A stretch of 64,000 nucleotides of DNA from Planococcus sp. CPCC 101016 (GTDB lineage Bacteria; Bacillota; Bacilli; Bacillales_A; Planococcaceae), in contig NZ_VOHB01000002.1 of the NCBI RefSeq assembly GCF_007859295.1, forward strand, positions 248,001 to 312,000. Direction: 5' to 3'. Of the stretch, positions 47,277 to 55,788 are shown in pieces; position 1 is the stretch's first letter, and each line of letters starts with the position of its first letter. The notes under the pieces are model-generated. The model saw nothing but the letters and a program-made list of their open reading frames with translations. It made no database searches and was not told the origin of the DNA. The position numbers and the translations under genes are program-made.

Positions 47277-47744
47277 AATCAAACTTCCTTCTATACTATA
47301 GTTTTGACTCACTGACTTTCCAAAGATTCTTTAAAAGATGGGGATTCAAAGCTTTTGATAAAACCGTTTAGTCTATTTGCAACTATAGCAAAAAAACTTT
47401 TAAAAACTCAATGTAATTTTAGTGAGAAAAGAGCATCTGATAGAGTTTTAGACACAAATTCTTCCAAAATGAGTTGGGAAATGAATAATAAAAATGGATA
47501 AGGCATCTAATCTAAAGTAAAAGCGCTTATTTTTATAAAAATGGAGTAAAAAACGAAGAAGCAAGGGCCGAAATGTCTTACTCCAGCAAGGGTTTCGTCG
47601 TTTTTCGGAATATGTGTTACCACTTCACTTGAAATTTCAATAGCCAGATGGACGAATTGAACTAAATAACTAAAAAAAGATAAGAAACTAAAATGGAGTA
47701 ACGCTTTTATTTTCCTAAAGACTGTTAAAATGCCTTGTCAGCTA
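47277..47744. other. AT-rich intergenic region with short repeats
   Basis: No gene is evident. AAAATGGAGTAA occurs at 47538-47549 and 47690-47701, and TGGAGTAA (47542-47549) can pair with TTACTCCA (47578-47585). AAAAGCGCTT near 47519 is a weak cre-like match. Confidence 0.4.
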
Positions 47745-47783
47745 AAAAGCACAATCGACTGTGTATAGGCCGATTGTGCTTTT
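47745..47783. terminator. Terminator of the ACR3-like gene
   Basis: AAAAGCACAATCG / CGATTGTGCTTTT, 13-bp perfect stem at the 3' end of the minus-strand transporter gene. Confidence 0.88.
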
Positions 47784-47795
47784 CATTTCAGCGAA

Positions 47796-48749
47796 TCACG
47801 TAAAGCTGCGTTTTCGAAGAACCAGTAAAAGTTGCGTGATGACGGCAAGAATCGGCAATTCAAGCAAAGGGCCGATCACCAAAGTCAGCGCAATCAGCGG
47901 CTGATCAGGAAACGCAGTCAGCGCAATGGCCAGGGCGATAGGGGAATTTCTCGCCAATGTAGTAAGGTTGAGGCTGACTTTGTCTTCATAGGAAAACTTC
48001 ATCAGCTGTCCAGTCTTTTGGCCAACAATGAAATTCACCGTGAAAAACAAAAGGATAGGTATAAGGAGCAGCCACATCGACTTCAGATTATCTAATAAAA
48101 GCGCGCCTTGGGAAGCGAATATTGCGGCAATGGCCAGACTGAGAAAAACAACCGGCAGCGCACTGAGTAAGGGCTGAGATATTCCGCTGAAGCATTTCCT
48201 GCTTTTCAAAAACCTCTTTGTAGCAATCGCGAGCAGCAAAGGAAGCAGCAGTACAGCAAATACGCTTTCTGCTAAAAAGGAAAGCTCGACTACACCCGCA
48301 GTTCCACCGAATAGCAGAAGGTAAAACGGCAATAGGAGAATCTGAAGGATCAGATTGACCGGCAGAATCGCCGTGGACAAAGCGAGGTTCCCTTTAGCAA
48401 TTCCAGTGAAGACCAAGTACCAGTCCGTACACGGCGTAACCAGCAGCATGATAAACCCGATGTAAAGAGCCGGCTGTTCTCCGAGAAACAAAGAAGCCAG
48501 AAACCACGCCAGAAGAGGCGTCCAGACAAAATTCATCAGCAGTGAAACGGAAGAAAATTTAGTGTTTCCGAAAGCCTGCTTCGCTTTTTGGAGCGGAATC
48601 TGCAAAAAGATGATATACAGCATCAGCACCAGCAACGGAACGATAAAACGTTCCGCATTTGCTTGGATGGCATCGATTTGCCCAATAAAAATGCCAATTG
48701 CCGCAGCCGATAAAATAATAAGGGCATATAGTTTTTCGAATAAATTCAT
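47796..48749 (-). CDS. ACR3/BASS-family transporter, possible arsenite efflux
   Basis: 317 residues with about ten membrane helices. The motif VTPCTDWYLVFTGIAKGN in the fourth helix is close to the Cys-containing ACR3 arsenite carrier motif, and NLTTLARNSPIALAIALTAFP matches the other conserved crossover. The bile acid:sodium symporter (BASS) fold includes both roles. No arsR or arsC gene is next to it, so arsenite as substrate is unproven. Confidence 0.75.
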   Translation of the reverse strand: MNLFEKLYALIILSAAAIGIFIGQIDAIQANAERFIVPLLVLMLYIIFLQIPLQKAKQAFGNTKFSSVSLLMNFVWTPLLAWFLASLFLGEQPALYIGFIMLLVTPCTDWYLVFTGIAKGNLALSTAILPVNLILQILLLPFYLLLFGGTAGVVELSFLAESVFAVLLLPLLLAIATKRFLKSRKCFSGISQPLLSALPVVFLSLAIAAIFASQGALLLDNLKSMWLLLIPILLFFTVNFIVGQKTGQLMKFSYEDKVSLNLTTLARNSPIALAIALTAFPDQPLIALTLVIGPLLELPILAVITQLLLVLRKRSFT

Positions 48750-48891
48750 CGCGGATTCACACCTGACTCATTCAGAATGTATGGTGAATTCAATAGTAGC
48801 ATAGTGGATGCGGTTGGAAAGAAACAGCTTTGACTGATTTGTTCTTTTGGGAAGTTTGTTAAAGAAATTACCAATCAATTTACAATTTTTA

Positions 48892-48900
48892 TGGTATAGT
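48892..48900 (+). promoter_or_regulatory. Extended -10 promoter of the riboswitch
   Basis: TGGTATAGT is an extended -10 element 16 bases upstream of the riboswitch; no good -35 is seen. Confidence 0.55.
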
Positions 48901-48915
48901 AGCAGTAATTACATA

Positions 48916-49086
48916 ACGTGTAGGAATAGGTGCTTATGAAAATAAGCTTAAAAGGGAAGCTTGGTGGAAATCCAACACTGTCCCGCAACTGTGAATTCGG
49001 AGCGAGTCATAACAAGCCACTGTGAAAACGGGAAGGCATGATGAGCGTTGATGATAAGTCAGGAGACCTGCCTTATTCCAGTACAC
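48916..49086 (+). ncRNA. Cobalamin riboswitch
   Basis: The conserved core is complete: AGGTGC near the 5' end, AAAAGGGAAG, GGTG-AAATCC, CTGTCCCGCAACTGT, GCCACTGT, CGGGAAGG and the B12 box AGTCAGGAGACCTGCC (49057-49072). The closing P1 helix forms between GTGTAGGAATAGG and CCTTATTCCAGTACAC. It binds adenosylcobalamin or a related corrinoid and normally switches off transport or synthesis genes. Here the next genes are small proteins with no visible B12 link. Confidence 0.96.
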
Positions 49087-49129
49087 ACCAGATACCTGCG
49101 AGGAAATAGGTGGTGCTTTGTGCGAATTA

Positions 49130-49159
49130 GACGTTTAATGGAGTGTTAACGTTTTTTTC
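49130..49159 (+). terminator. Probable expression-platform terminator of the riboswitch
   Basis: ACGTTTAA (49131-49138) pairs with TTAACGT (49146-49152) with one bulge, followed by a seven-T run. Confidence 0.65.
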
Positions 49160-49176
49160 TTATGCATAAAAAGTCT

Positions 49177-49213
49177 AAGGCTATTTCTGGAAATCAGAGA
49201 TAGCCTTTTTTCG
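49177..49213 (+). terminator. Second terminator downstream of the riboswitch
   Basis: AAGGCTATTTCTG / CAGAGATAGCCTT, 13 bp with one mismatch, then TTTTTT. With the preceding hairpin it would end a ~300-base riboswitch transcript before any gene. Confidence 0.85.
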
Positions 49214-49282
49214 TTGGGGATATGTAAGAACACTAGGGGCTGCAAAGAGGCGAATCAAAAGTGATTGAGAAGGAGTGGAGAA

Positions 49283-49453
49283 ATGACATCGATTTACGAA
49301 GAACGGTTCAAGGTCTATATTATGCAAGGAATGTCGACAGGGAAAACAAACAATCTGAAATTCTATCTTCAGCAGCTGATTGATGAAAACAAAGAAGCCT
49401 ACGCCGAAATCAATTTTGCTTATCTGAAAGTGAAAAAGGAATTGTTAGGCTAA
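49283..49453 (+). CDS. Small cytoplasmic protein of unknown function
   Basis: 56 residues from ATG 49283 behind AGAAGGAG. Helical and charged (YEERFKVYIMQG, NNLKFYLQQLIDENKEAYAEI), with no membrane segment. It is the first gene after the riboswitch and its terminators; a link to B12 is not evident. Confidence 0.6.
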   Translation: MTSIYEERFKVYIMQGMSTGKTNNLKFYLQQLIDENKEAYAEINFAYLKVKKELLG

Positions 49454-49600
49454 CCATTTTCAACGCGTATCTCTTAAAGTGGAAAAATTTTGGCTGTCTA
49501 TCAGTAATAGAACTATAGCTTGTTCTTTATTAATAGATTCTAGAAGAAATGCGCCTTTCGTCTTTCGTCGCTGGAAATAAACGAATGGAGTGAATGCAGC

Positions 49601-49816
49601 ATGGAAGCAAAAATGTTAAAGATGGTATTGCTGATTTTGGGGATTTCTTCAGGAGTTCTTTCCATTGGAATATGCGTGTATGTATTTAATCATTCAGCAG
49701 CCGACAATGTCCACTCTTTATTGAAGCTTTCTTTTTTGTTGATTACGGCTACAGCTCTTTCAAGTTTAGCAGTGAGTAATTTGAGAAACTCTAAAAGGTG
49801 GGAACGTGAAGAGTAA
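49601..49816 (+). CDS. Small two-helix membrane protein
   Basis: 71 residues; hydrophobic segments at about 7-29 and 40-58, ending in a basic/acidic tail NSKRWEREE. GGAGTG lies about 10 bases before the ATG. Unknown function. Confidence 0.6.
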   Translation: MEAKMLKMVLLILGISSGVLSIGICVYVFNHSAADNVHSLLKLSFLLITATALSSLAVSNLRNSKRWEREE

Positions 49817-49866
49817 GTATAAATTGAACGGAATATAGTTTTATATCAAGTAAGGAGTGATATTTT

Positions 49867-50058
49867 TTGATTCATTCAGTTGGAGCTCTGCTAGAACGAT
49901 ACAGTGCCTTTATCATGGCAGCCAGTTGTTTTTTCACGGTACTTGCTTCCTGGGAAACCGAGCAGTGGACGATAAAAGGAATTCTTGTTGCAGGCGCCAT
50001 CATTTGTTCGTTCATCGGAATTTCAGATGTGAAAAAGTACAAGCCCCGGCGCAATTAA
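49867..50058 (+). CDS. Small two-helix membrane protein
   Basis: 63 residues from TTG 49867, supported by AAGGAGTG upstream. Helices at about 11-28 and 36-53, then a basic tail KKYKPRRN. Another frame across this stretch has Arg/His-rich content and is a shadow. Unknown function. Confidence 0.55.
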   Translation: MIHSVGALLERYSAFIMAASCFFTVLASWETEQWTIKGILVAGAIICSFIGISDVKKYKPRRN

Positions 50059-50137
50059 AGGACGTTAAAAAAGAAGGACAGGTCATATAGTGAGTTTATT
50101 TAACCATCTGTCCTGAATTATTTAATATGCTGCTTCC

Positions 50138-50287
50138 TCAAGTCAAAATAGGAACCAGTATCCATTCAATGGCCCACTTGATGATGTACATAACAACTGT
50201 GACGATCACTACGCCAGCAAAGAAGTAGCAGATCAACTTTACGTTATCCGAAATTGCACCAACTAAATCCACAACAAAGCTTTTCAT
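50138..50287 (-). CDS. Very small membrane peptide (49 residues)
   Basis: ATG at 50287 follows GGAGG with 7-base spacing on the minus strand. The 49-residue product has a short amphipathic start (MKSFVVDLVGAISDNVKL), one membrane helix (about 20-38) and an aromatic, hydrophobic end IIKWAIEWILVPILT. It could be a small regulatory or toxin-like membrane peptide; no family recognised. Confidence 0.65.
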   Translation of the reverse strand: MKSFVVDLVGAISDNVKLICYFFAGVVIVTVVMYIIKWAIEWILVPILT

Positions 50288-50431
50288 ATTCACTGCCTCC
50301 ATGTTAAAGGATTTTTAACTCCATTAAGTTCGTTGATTTGATTAAGACAAGCGTCTTTGTACTGGCAATGCCACTGCAACAAGCGCCATCAAGGAAATGA
50401 AATACATGTTTGATCAAGAGTTAAATTAGTA

Positions 50432-50482
50432 AATAATGGTATTGTTGGGAGTGTTTAATCCAATAATACCATTATTTTTTTA
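50432..50482. terminator. Strong terminator in the small-gene region
   Basis: AATAATGGTATT...TTGG pairs with CCAA...AATACCATTATT and is followed by TTTTTT. No clear gene ends just upstream on the plus strand; the ~280-base gap around it otherwise shows nothing. Confidence 0.8.
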
Positions 50483-50618
50483 TGATTGTCTCTATATCTG
50501 CAGAATCCCTGATTCTATTTTTTCTTGCACAAATACTGGCAAAACACCTTTATCACAAAAAAGTTAGGGTATTTGGAAGATAGAAGGATATATAAGTTAC
50601 ATTCAAAAGGAGCTCTTC

Positions 50619-50772
50619 ATGAAAACAAAACATAGAAATGCCATTTTTTCATCAGTATAGTGTTACCTTACTTGTTCATAGGGAGCCCTATTGGATATTT
50701 GGAATTGGAATCGCGATAGGCAGCTTCATTTCGTATTACCTGATTATTGATAAAACAGTTAGAAGTTCTTAA
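50619..50772 (+). pseudogene. Frameshifted small membrane protein
   Basis: AAAGGAG and an ATG start a peptide MKTKHRNAIF that hits a stop after 13 codons. Moving frame at the T6 run gives ISIVLPYLFIGSPIGY, and one more shift gives IFGIGIAIGSFISYYLIID to a stop at 50772. Joined, these make a ~52-residue two-helix membrane protein. The gene is therefore broken twice, or the read has errors. Confidence 0.5.
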
Positions 50773-50787
50773 ATAGGAGGTCAAAAA

Positions 50788-51057
50788 ATGCCACACTGTC
50801 AAAACTGCGGCCGCAGGTGGGGCCTGAAAGATACATGGGAAATCGTTTTCAACTTTGGTGACAGCAAAGGGAGGAAGTGTCCGGAATGCGGAGAAACCCA
50901 ATACATATCCAAAAAATCAAGGAACCGCTCAGGGATCATCGGTATTCTTATGCTTGTCCTCATTGTTCTGCTTCGGCCATTGTTTGGTGATGGATTGGGC
51001 GCTGCTATGCTGATGGCTATCCCGTTTGCTGTGATGTTAGTGATAGTGAATCTGTGA
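50788..51057 (+). CDS. TIGR04104-like (cxxc_20_cxxc) zinc-ribbon membrane protein
   Basis: 89 residues, paralogue of the protein at 2821. CQNCGRRW near residue 4 and CPECGETQYISKKSR near residue 31 are followed by two membrane segments (about 49-65 and 70-87). TAGGAGG precedes the ATG. Unknown function; the CxxC pairs probably bind zinc. Confidence 0.8.
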   Translation: MPHCQNCGRRWGLKDTWEIVFNFGDSKGRKCPECGETQYISKKSRNRSGIIGILMLVLIVLLRPLFGDGLGAAMLMAIPFAVMLVIVNL

Positions 51058-51134
51058 ATCTTTTCCTGGTGGATCTGTCCTCTGAGCGGGAGGGGGACAG
51101 GTGAAAAGCATTACTTTCTTCGGCTATAAACACA

Positions 51135-51187
51135 AAAAGGCTATCCCGAAGTCATTGCCATGACTTTTTGGGATCGCCTTTTTTGTT
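51135..51187. terminator. Bidirectional terminator
   Basis: AAAAAGGC-ATCCC-AAGTCAT pairs with ATGACTT-GGGAT-GCCTTTTT, between the convergent 50788 and 51189 genes. Confidence 0.88.
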
Positions 51188-51188
51188 G

Positions 51189-53075
51189 TTAGTCTTCAGT
51201 GAGGAGCTGACCTGTTTCTTCATCATAAAATCGAAGTAAATCTCCATTGATCACTCGCTCTGAGTATTCCAGTTCTTCAAATGCACGATCTGAAATCGGC
51301 GCACACAATCGCTGGTCAAGTTGTGTGCCGGTTCCGTTTTCGTAACAGGTGTTGCCGGCATAAACATAGTCATCTGTCACAAAACGTCCGTCACGGAAAA
51401 CCACGAATTCTTCGTGCTCGTCAGCGAACAAGTCACTGCCGAATTGCATGTCAGTGTCGGTTTCTTGCCCCATTAAATTGAGGATGGTCGGACGCATATC
51501 GATTTGGCCGCCGATCTCTTCGTTTACATGTCCCTGTCCGGAGCCTGGGATATGCACGAAGAACGGAACTCGCTGCAGCTGCGCTGATTCGTAAGGAGTG
51601 ATTTCTTTGCCCAAGTATTGAGCCATGGCTTCGTTATGGTTTTCCGAAATGCCGTAATGGTCTCCATACATGACAATGATCGAATTCTCGTAAAGGCCGC
51701 TTTCTTTCAATTCATCAAATAATTCTTTTACGGCTTCGTCCAAATAGCGGGTGGTCTGGAAAAAGCGGTTGAGTGTACCTGAATTCGAATCAAATTCATC
51801 AATCAGTTTATCTTGCGGATCCAACGTGAATGGATGGTGATTGGTTAACGTAATCAGCCGGCTGTAGAACGGCTGCGGCATTTCAGCCATGTGGGCAACG
51901 GACTGTTCGAAAAACGGAATGTCTTTCATGCCCCAATTGACCGCCTGCCCTTCGCCCACTGTATAGCTTTGGATATCCAGGAATTCATCGATTCCAAACG
52001 ATTCGTACATCATGTCGCGGTTCCAGAAGCTCTTGCTGTTGGCATGCTGGACGTTCGTTGCATATCCTTGGTTGCCGAGTTTTTCAGCCATCGAATGGTA
52101 GGTATTGCCGCCATGTGTAAAGAATACGGCTCCGCCGCTTAACGGGTACAGGGAATTCTCAAGCAGAAACTCGGAATCCGAAGTTTTGCCGAGGCCAGTC
52201 TGATGATAGAAGTTAGGGAAATAAATGGTGTCTTCGTCTTCTGTCAGGCTATTAAGGAACGGCGTGATGGTCTGGCCGTTCATTTCCTGGTTCATGGTGA
52301 AAGTCTGCATTGATTCAAGCGTCACGATGATCAGATTTTTTCCTTCAGCTATCCCGTGCATGTCACTGGATGGTTCCACTTGGTTGGCGCGCACGTAGTT
52401 GTGGACATCCGTCAGTTCCGAGCCGTCCGCAAAGGCACGCTGTGCTTGGGACTTGGACTGGATATAAATATCATAGAGATGATAATTGTACATCCCGATA
52501 TTTTTTACGAGCATTTCCCGGTCAAAGCTGCGTGTCAGCAATTGCGGCCGCTCGGCTTCAGCCAATCCAAGGTTCAAAAATAAGGCGGCTGCGGAAAGGG
52601 CGAAGTAGGCCTTCCGGTGGTTGTTGCGGGAATCCAGTTTGTCTTCTTTGATCCGCAGCCATTTAGCTGCAGCCAATAGAAGAATCAAGTCACTAAAATA
52701 AAAGATATCTGTCGGGTAGATGCTTGCGGCAGCACTCGACCCCAAATCTCCGAAGTTGTCGGTCTGAAATAGAACCGGCAATGTGATGAAGTCGCTGAAA
52801 AAACGGTAGAAAGCGACATTGCCATATAAAATAATCGAAGTAATCAATGTCATCACAATCAAATAGCGGTTTTTATTTTTTTGTTTTTTAAAGAACAATG
52901 ATATTCCGTACAGGAACAGCAGCAAGCTCAGTGGACTGATGAACAGGATCATTTGCTGCATGAAATTATCAATCGTAATCGAGAAGCCCGTTTGATAGGT
53001 GATATACGTTTTTACCCATGTAGCGATCACGGCGATCGCCAGTATGGTGTGTTTCGGCCATTCTTTATGTAACAT
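51189..53075 (-). CDS. LtaS-family phosphoglycerol transferase / lipoteichoic acid synthase-like
   Basis: 628 residues. Five N-terminal membrane helices (within 1-170) are followed by an extracellular sulfatase-fold domain. The catalytic Thr is T298 in HQTGLGKTSDSEF, and metal-site motifs ITLESMQ-like (VTLESMQTFT), TNHHPF and MYGDHYG are present. LtaS-type enzymes polymerise glycerol phosphate from phosphatidylglycerol onto lipoteichoic acid. Bacilli carry several paralogues (LtaS, YfnI, YqgS, YvgJ), and which one this is cannot be told. Confidence 0.9.
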   Translation of the reverse strand: MLHKEWPKHTILAIAVIATWVKTYITYQTGFSITIDNFMQQMILFISPLSLLLFLYGISLFFKKQKNKNRYLIVMTLITSIILYGNVAFYRFFSDFITLPVLFQTDNFGDLGSSAAASIYPTDIFYFSDLILLLAAAKWLRIKEDKLDSRNNHRKAYFALSAAALFLNLGLAEAERPQLLTRSFDREMLVKNIGMYNYHLYDIYIQSKSQAQRAFADGSELTDVHNYVRANQVEPSSDMHGIAEGKNLIIVTLESMQTFTMNQEMNGQTITPFLNSLTEDEDTIYFPNFYHQTGLGKTSDSEFLLENSLYPLSGGAVFFTHGGNTYHSMAEKLGNQGYATNVQHANSKSFWNRDMMYESFGIDEFLDIQSYTVGEGQAVNWGMKDIPFFEQSVAHMAEMPQPFYSRLITLTNHHPFTLDPQDKLIDEFDSNSGTLNRFFQTTRYLDEAVKELFDELKESGLYENSIIVMYGDHYGISENHNEAMAQYLGKEITPYESAQLQRVPFFVHIPGSGQGHVNEEIGGQIDMRPTILNLMGQETDTDMQFGSDLFADEHEEFVVFRDGRFVTDDYVYAGNTCYENGTGTQLDQRLCAPISDRAFEELEYSERVINGDLLRFYDEETGQLLTED

Positions 53076-53107
53076 GTAGATTCTCCTTTTTAGAAACTTG
53101 CCGGGCG

Positions 53108-53650
53108 TTAATTCTCTAAATAACGATAGAGAGTGGATTTGCTGATGCCGGTCTTTTCTTTGATAGCTGCTAAGCTGTATTGTTTGCTTTCATACATTTC
53201 AATCGCTTTTTTTACATTTTCGTCGGGTTTTCTTGGACGGCCTGATACAGCTCCTTTTTCTTTTGCTGCTGATAGGCCGGCTCTTGTTTTTTCGCTGATG
53301 GCGTCGCTTTGAAATTCAGCCAATGAATGCAGAATGGTTTTGAAAGGATAGGTTTTGCCGCTATCCGTATCAATATCTTCAAGGATCGACAGGAAAGTGA
53401 TGTTCTTCGAACTCAATAGTTCCATAAGCTCCACTAAATGCCGGGTCGAATCGGCCAAGGTATAAAGCCGTGCCACGACAATTTTATCGCCGGATTCTGC
53501 TCGTTCGAGCAAACGATGAAGTTGCTCACGTTTTTTCGGAGAGCTGTGTTCTTCTATATAAACCTCAGTACAGCCTGTACTTTTCAGCTGTTCCATCTGC
53601 TTTTGACAATCTAAATCTTCGGTATTCGGTCTTGCATATCCTATTAACAC
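53108..53650 (-). CDS. Resolvase-fold protein with lost catalytic residues
   Basis: 180 residues. The serine recombinase fold is clear (IGYARPNTEDLDCQ, LAEFQSDAISEKTRAGLSAAKEKG) and ends in a Hin-type helix-turn-helix (SLAAIKEKTGISKSTLYRYL). However the catalytic Ser of YARVST is N9 (YARPNT), and the active-site DRLGRS block reads YTLADS. It is therefore very unlikely to cut DNA and may be a domesticated DNA-binding protein. It lies just upstream of the LtaS-like gene on the same strand, 32 bases apart, and may be co-transcribed with it. Confidence 0.85.
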   Translation of the reverse strand: MLIGYARPNTEDLDCQKQMEQLKSTGCTEVYIEEHSSPKKREQLHRLLERAESGDKIVVARLYTLADSTRHLVELMELLSSKNITFLSILEDIDTDSGKTYPFKTILHSLAEFQSDAISEKTRAGLSAAKEKGAVSGRPRKPDENVKKAIEMYESKQYSLAAIKEKTGISKSTLYRYLEN

Positions 53651-53827
53651 GTTAAAATCCCCTTACATGACAAGTTTAATCTATCATACCATAAATCAAT
53701 TAAAAAAAGTCCCAAAAAGGTTCTTTTTTAGGAATAAAGGTGATACACTAATGCCGTTGTAAGAAAAGCGACATTTTCTCTCGGTGTGAAAAGATTTAAA
53801 AATATAGAGGTAGAGGAGCAAGATAAC

Positions 53828-55288
53828 GTGTTAGAAAAAATTAAAGTTCAATGGTTTGGAAATGTCCGTGGGGACGTCCTTGCCGGGATCGTTGTCGCAC
53901 TGGCATTGATTCCTGAAGCCATCGCCTTTTCCATCATCGCCGGTGTGGACCCGATGGTCGGATTGTACGCTTCGTTCAGCATCGCGGTCATTATCGCCTT
54001 TGTGGGCGGCCGTCCCGGAATGATTTCCGCGGCTACCGGTGCCATGGCCTTGTTGATGGTGCCGCTCGTACGGGACCACGGCTTGGAATATTTATTGGCA
54101 GCGACCATCCTGACAGGTGTCATCCAAATTTTGTTTGGCGTATTCAAAGTAGCAAAAGTGATGAAATTCATTCCCCGGGCTGTCATGATCGGCTTCGTCA
54201 ATGCGCTTGCCATCCTGATTTTCATGGCCCAATTGCCGCATTTCATCGGCATCAATACCATGACATATGTCTTTGTCGCAGTGACATTGGCAATTGTCTA
54301 CATCGTTCCACGGTTCTTCAAAGCGATACCAGCTCCGCTGATTGCCTTGGTCCTCTTGACCGCTGTTGCCATCTATTCAGGTTTCAATTTGCGGACAGTA
54401 GGGGATTTAGGAACCATTAGCCAGACTTTGCCAACCTTCCTGTTGCCGAATGTTCCGGTTAACCTGGAAACCTTGATGATCATCCTGCCGTATTCATTGG
54501 CTTTGGCAGTGGTCGGCTTGCTGGAATCCTTATTGACAGCCAATATCGTCGACGACATGACCGGCACCGCCAGTGACAAGAACAAGGAATCCAGAGGACA
54601 GGGAATCGCCAACTTCGTCACCGGATTTTTCGGTGGAATGGCGGGCTGTGCCATGATCGGCCAGTCCATCATCAACGTCAAATCGGGTGGACGCGGCAGG
54701 CTGTCGGCTTTAGTAGCGGGTACCTTCCTGATGTTCCTGATCATCGTCTTAGGAAATGTAGTGGTACAGATTCCGATGCCGGTATTGGTCGGCATCATGA
54801 TCATGGTGTCCATCGGTACGTTTGACTGGTCATCGTTTACCTATTTGAAAAAAGCGCCAAAAGCCGATTCGATCGTCATGCTCGCAACAGTTGCGATTGT
54901 CGTCTACACCCATGATTTGTCCATCGGTGTACTGGCAGGCGTATTGTTGAGCGCGATTTTCTTTGTTGCAAAAATTTCAAAAATCAAAGTGAAGAAGAAG
55001 TTGCTTGAAGACACGCATTACCAAGTAGTTGGCCAATTGTTCTTCGCTTCTGTCGAAGATTTCCTGGAGAAGTTCGACTACGAAGTGGAAGGGCAGAGAA
55101 TCTTCATCGATTTCAGCGACGCCCATATCTGGGATGATTCCGGAGTAGGAGCAGTTGACCGGGTTGTCCTGAAATTCAGGGAAAACCGCAATAACGTGGA
55201 AATTACCGGCTTGGATACCGGCAGTCAGAAGCTGATCGATCAACTGGCGATCTTCAAAAGTGCAAACGCTAAATTGCCAACTCATTAA
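53828..55288 (+). CDS. SulP-family anion transporter with STAS domain
   Basis: 486 residues from GTG 53828, chosen because AGAGGAG lies 9 bases upstream; a GTG at 53786 has no site. About eleven membrane helices; [23 protein letters not shown] is the SulP signature. The C-terminal STAS domain (about 395-480) has [22 protein letters not shown]. SulP proteins import sulfate, bicarbonate or other anions; the substrate is not decided. A universal stress protein gene follows 23 bases downstream, a common pairing. Confidence 0.92.
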   Translation: MLEKIKVQWFGNVRGDVLAGIVVALALIPEAIAFSIIAGVDPMVGLYASFSIAVIIAFVGGRPGMISAATGAMALLMVPLVRDHGLEYLLAATILTGVIQILFGVFKVAKVMKFIPRAVMIGFVNALAILIFMAQLPHFIGINTMTYVFVAVTLAIVYIVPRFFKAIPAPLIALVLLTAVAIYSGFNLRTVGDLGTISQTLPTFLLPNVPVNLETLMIILPYSLALAVVGLLESLLTANIVDDMTGTASDKNKESRGQGIANFVTGFFGGMAGCAMIGQSIINVKSGGRGRLSALVAGTFLMFLIIVLGNVVVQIPMPVLVGIMIMVSIGTFDWSSFTYLKKAPKADSIVMLATVAIVVYTHDLSIGVLAGVLLSAIFFVAKISKIKVKKKLLEDTHYQVVGQLFFASVEDFLEKFDYEVEGQRIFIDFSDAHIWDDSGVGAVDRVVLKFRENRNNVEITGLDTGSQKLIDQLAIFKSANAKLPTH

Positions 55289-55311
55289 ACAGGAAAAAGG
55301 AGTGTTGGAAC

Positions 55312-55731
55312 ATGTATAACCGCATCTTGCTGGCAGTGGACGGCTCGGATCATTCGCTGCGCGCGACAAAACAGGCAGTCAAATTAGCGTCAGGGTCAAA
55401 GGAATCTCAAGTGACCGTCGTTTTTGTGGCAGACTATGACAATGCAAAACACGAAGTGCTGCACAGCGGCAGTTCCGTGGAGCTGGATCTGCAGCGCCGG
55501 AAGAAACTTCAGCCGGTCGAAGAAAATTTGGCGGCGGGTGACATCCGGTACAAAGTGGAAATCCTTCACGGGACGCCGGGTCCTGCAATCGTCAAGTACG
55601 CCAACGAAGAAGGATTCGACGTTTTGGTCATCGGGAGCCGGGGGTTGAATGGCCTGCAGGAAATGGTTCTTGGCAGTGTCAGCCATAAAGTAGTGAAACG
55701 TGCCAATTGTCCGGTTTTAATAGTAAAATAA
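55312..55731 (+). CDS. Universal stress protein (UspA family)
   Basis: 139 residues. The nucleotide-binding motif G-2x-G-9x-G(S/T) is present as GSRGLNGLQEMVLGSVSHKV, and the start YNRILLAVDGSDHSLRA is typical. An ATP-binding USP is likely. It is probably co-transcribed with the SulP gene and may modulate or respond to it. A terminator follows. Confidence 0.93.
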   Translation: MYNRILLAVDGSDHSLRATKQAVKLASGSKESQVTVVFVADYDNAKHEVLHSGSSVELDLQRRKKLQPVEENLAAGDIRYKVEILHGTPGPAIVKYANEEGFDVLVIGSRGLNGLQEMVLGSVSHKVVKRANCPVLIVK

Positions 55732-55747
55732 ATAGAAAAAGTGAGAT

Positions 55748-55772
55748 GGGGCTCTTATGGAGCTCTTTTTTC
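55748..55772 (+). terminator. Terminator after the usp gene
   Basis: GGGGCTC / GAGCTCT stem (with G-U pairs) and a TTATG loop, followed by TTTTTT, immediately before the ribosome binding site of the next gene. Confidence 0.75.
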
Positions 55773-55788
55773 TTTGGAGGAGAGGCAA

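Noticed and set aside
47519-47532. cre box upstream of the DHA2 exporter
   Set aside because: Only about 11 of 14 positions match and it lies ~240 bases upstream without a promoter in between.
49857-50090. 77-codon plus-strand frame overlapping the 49867 gene
   Set aside because: Cys/Arg/His-rich with no membrane pattern; the 49867 frame has the better ribosome binding site spacing and a clear two-helix pattern.
53108-53650. Active transposon resolvase or mobile element
   Set aside because: Catalytic residues are lost and no transposase, terminal repeats or target duplication are seen nearby.
53848-54261. Minus-strand frames over the SulP gene
   Set aside because: Met/Ala/Thr-rich antisense of membrane helices, no start signals.
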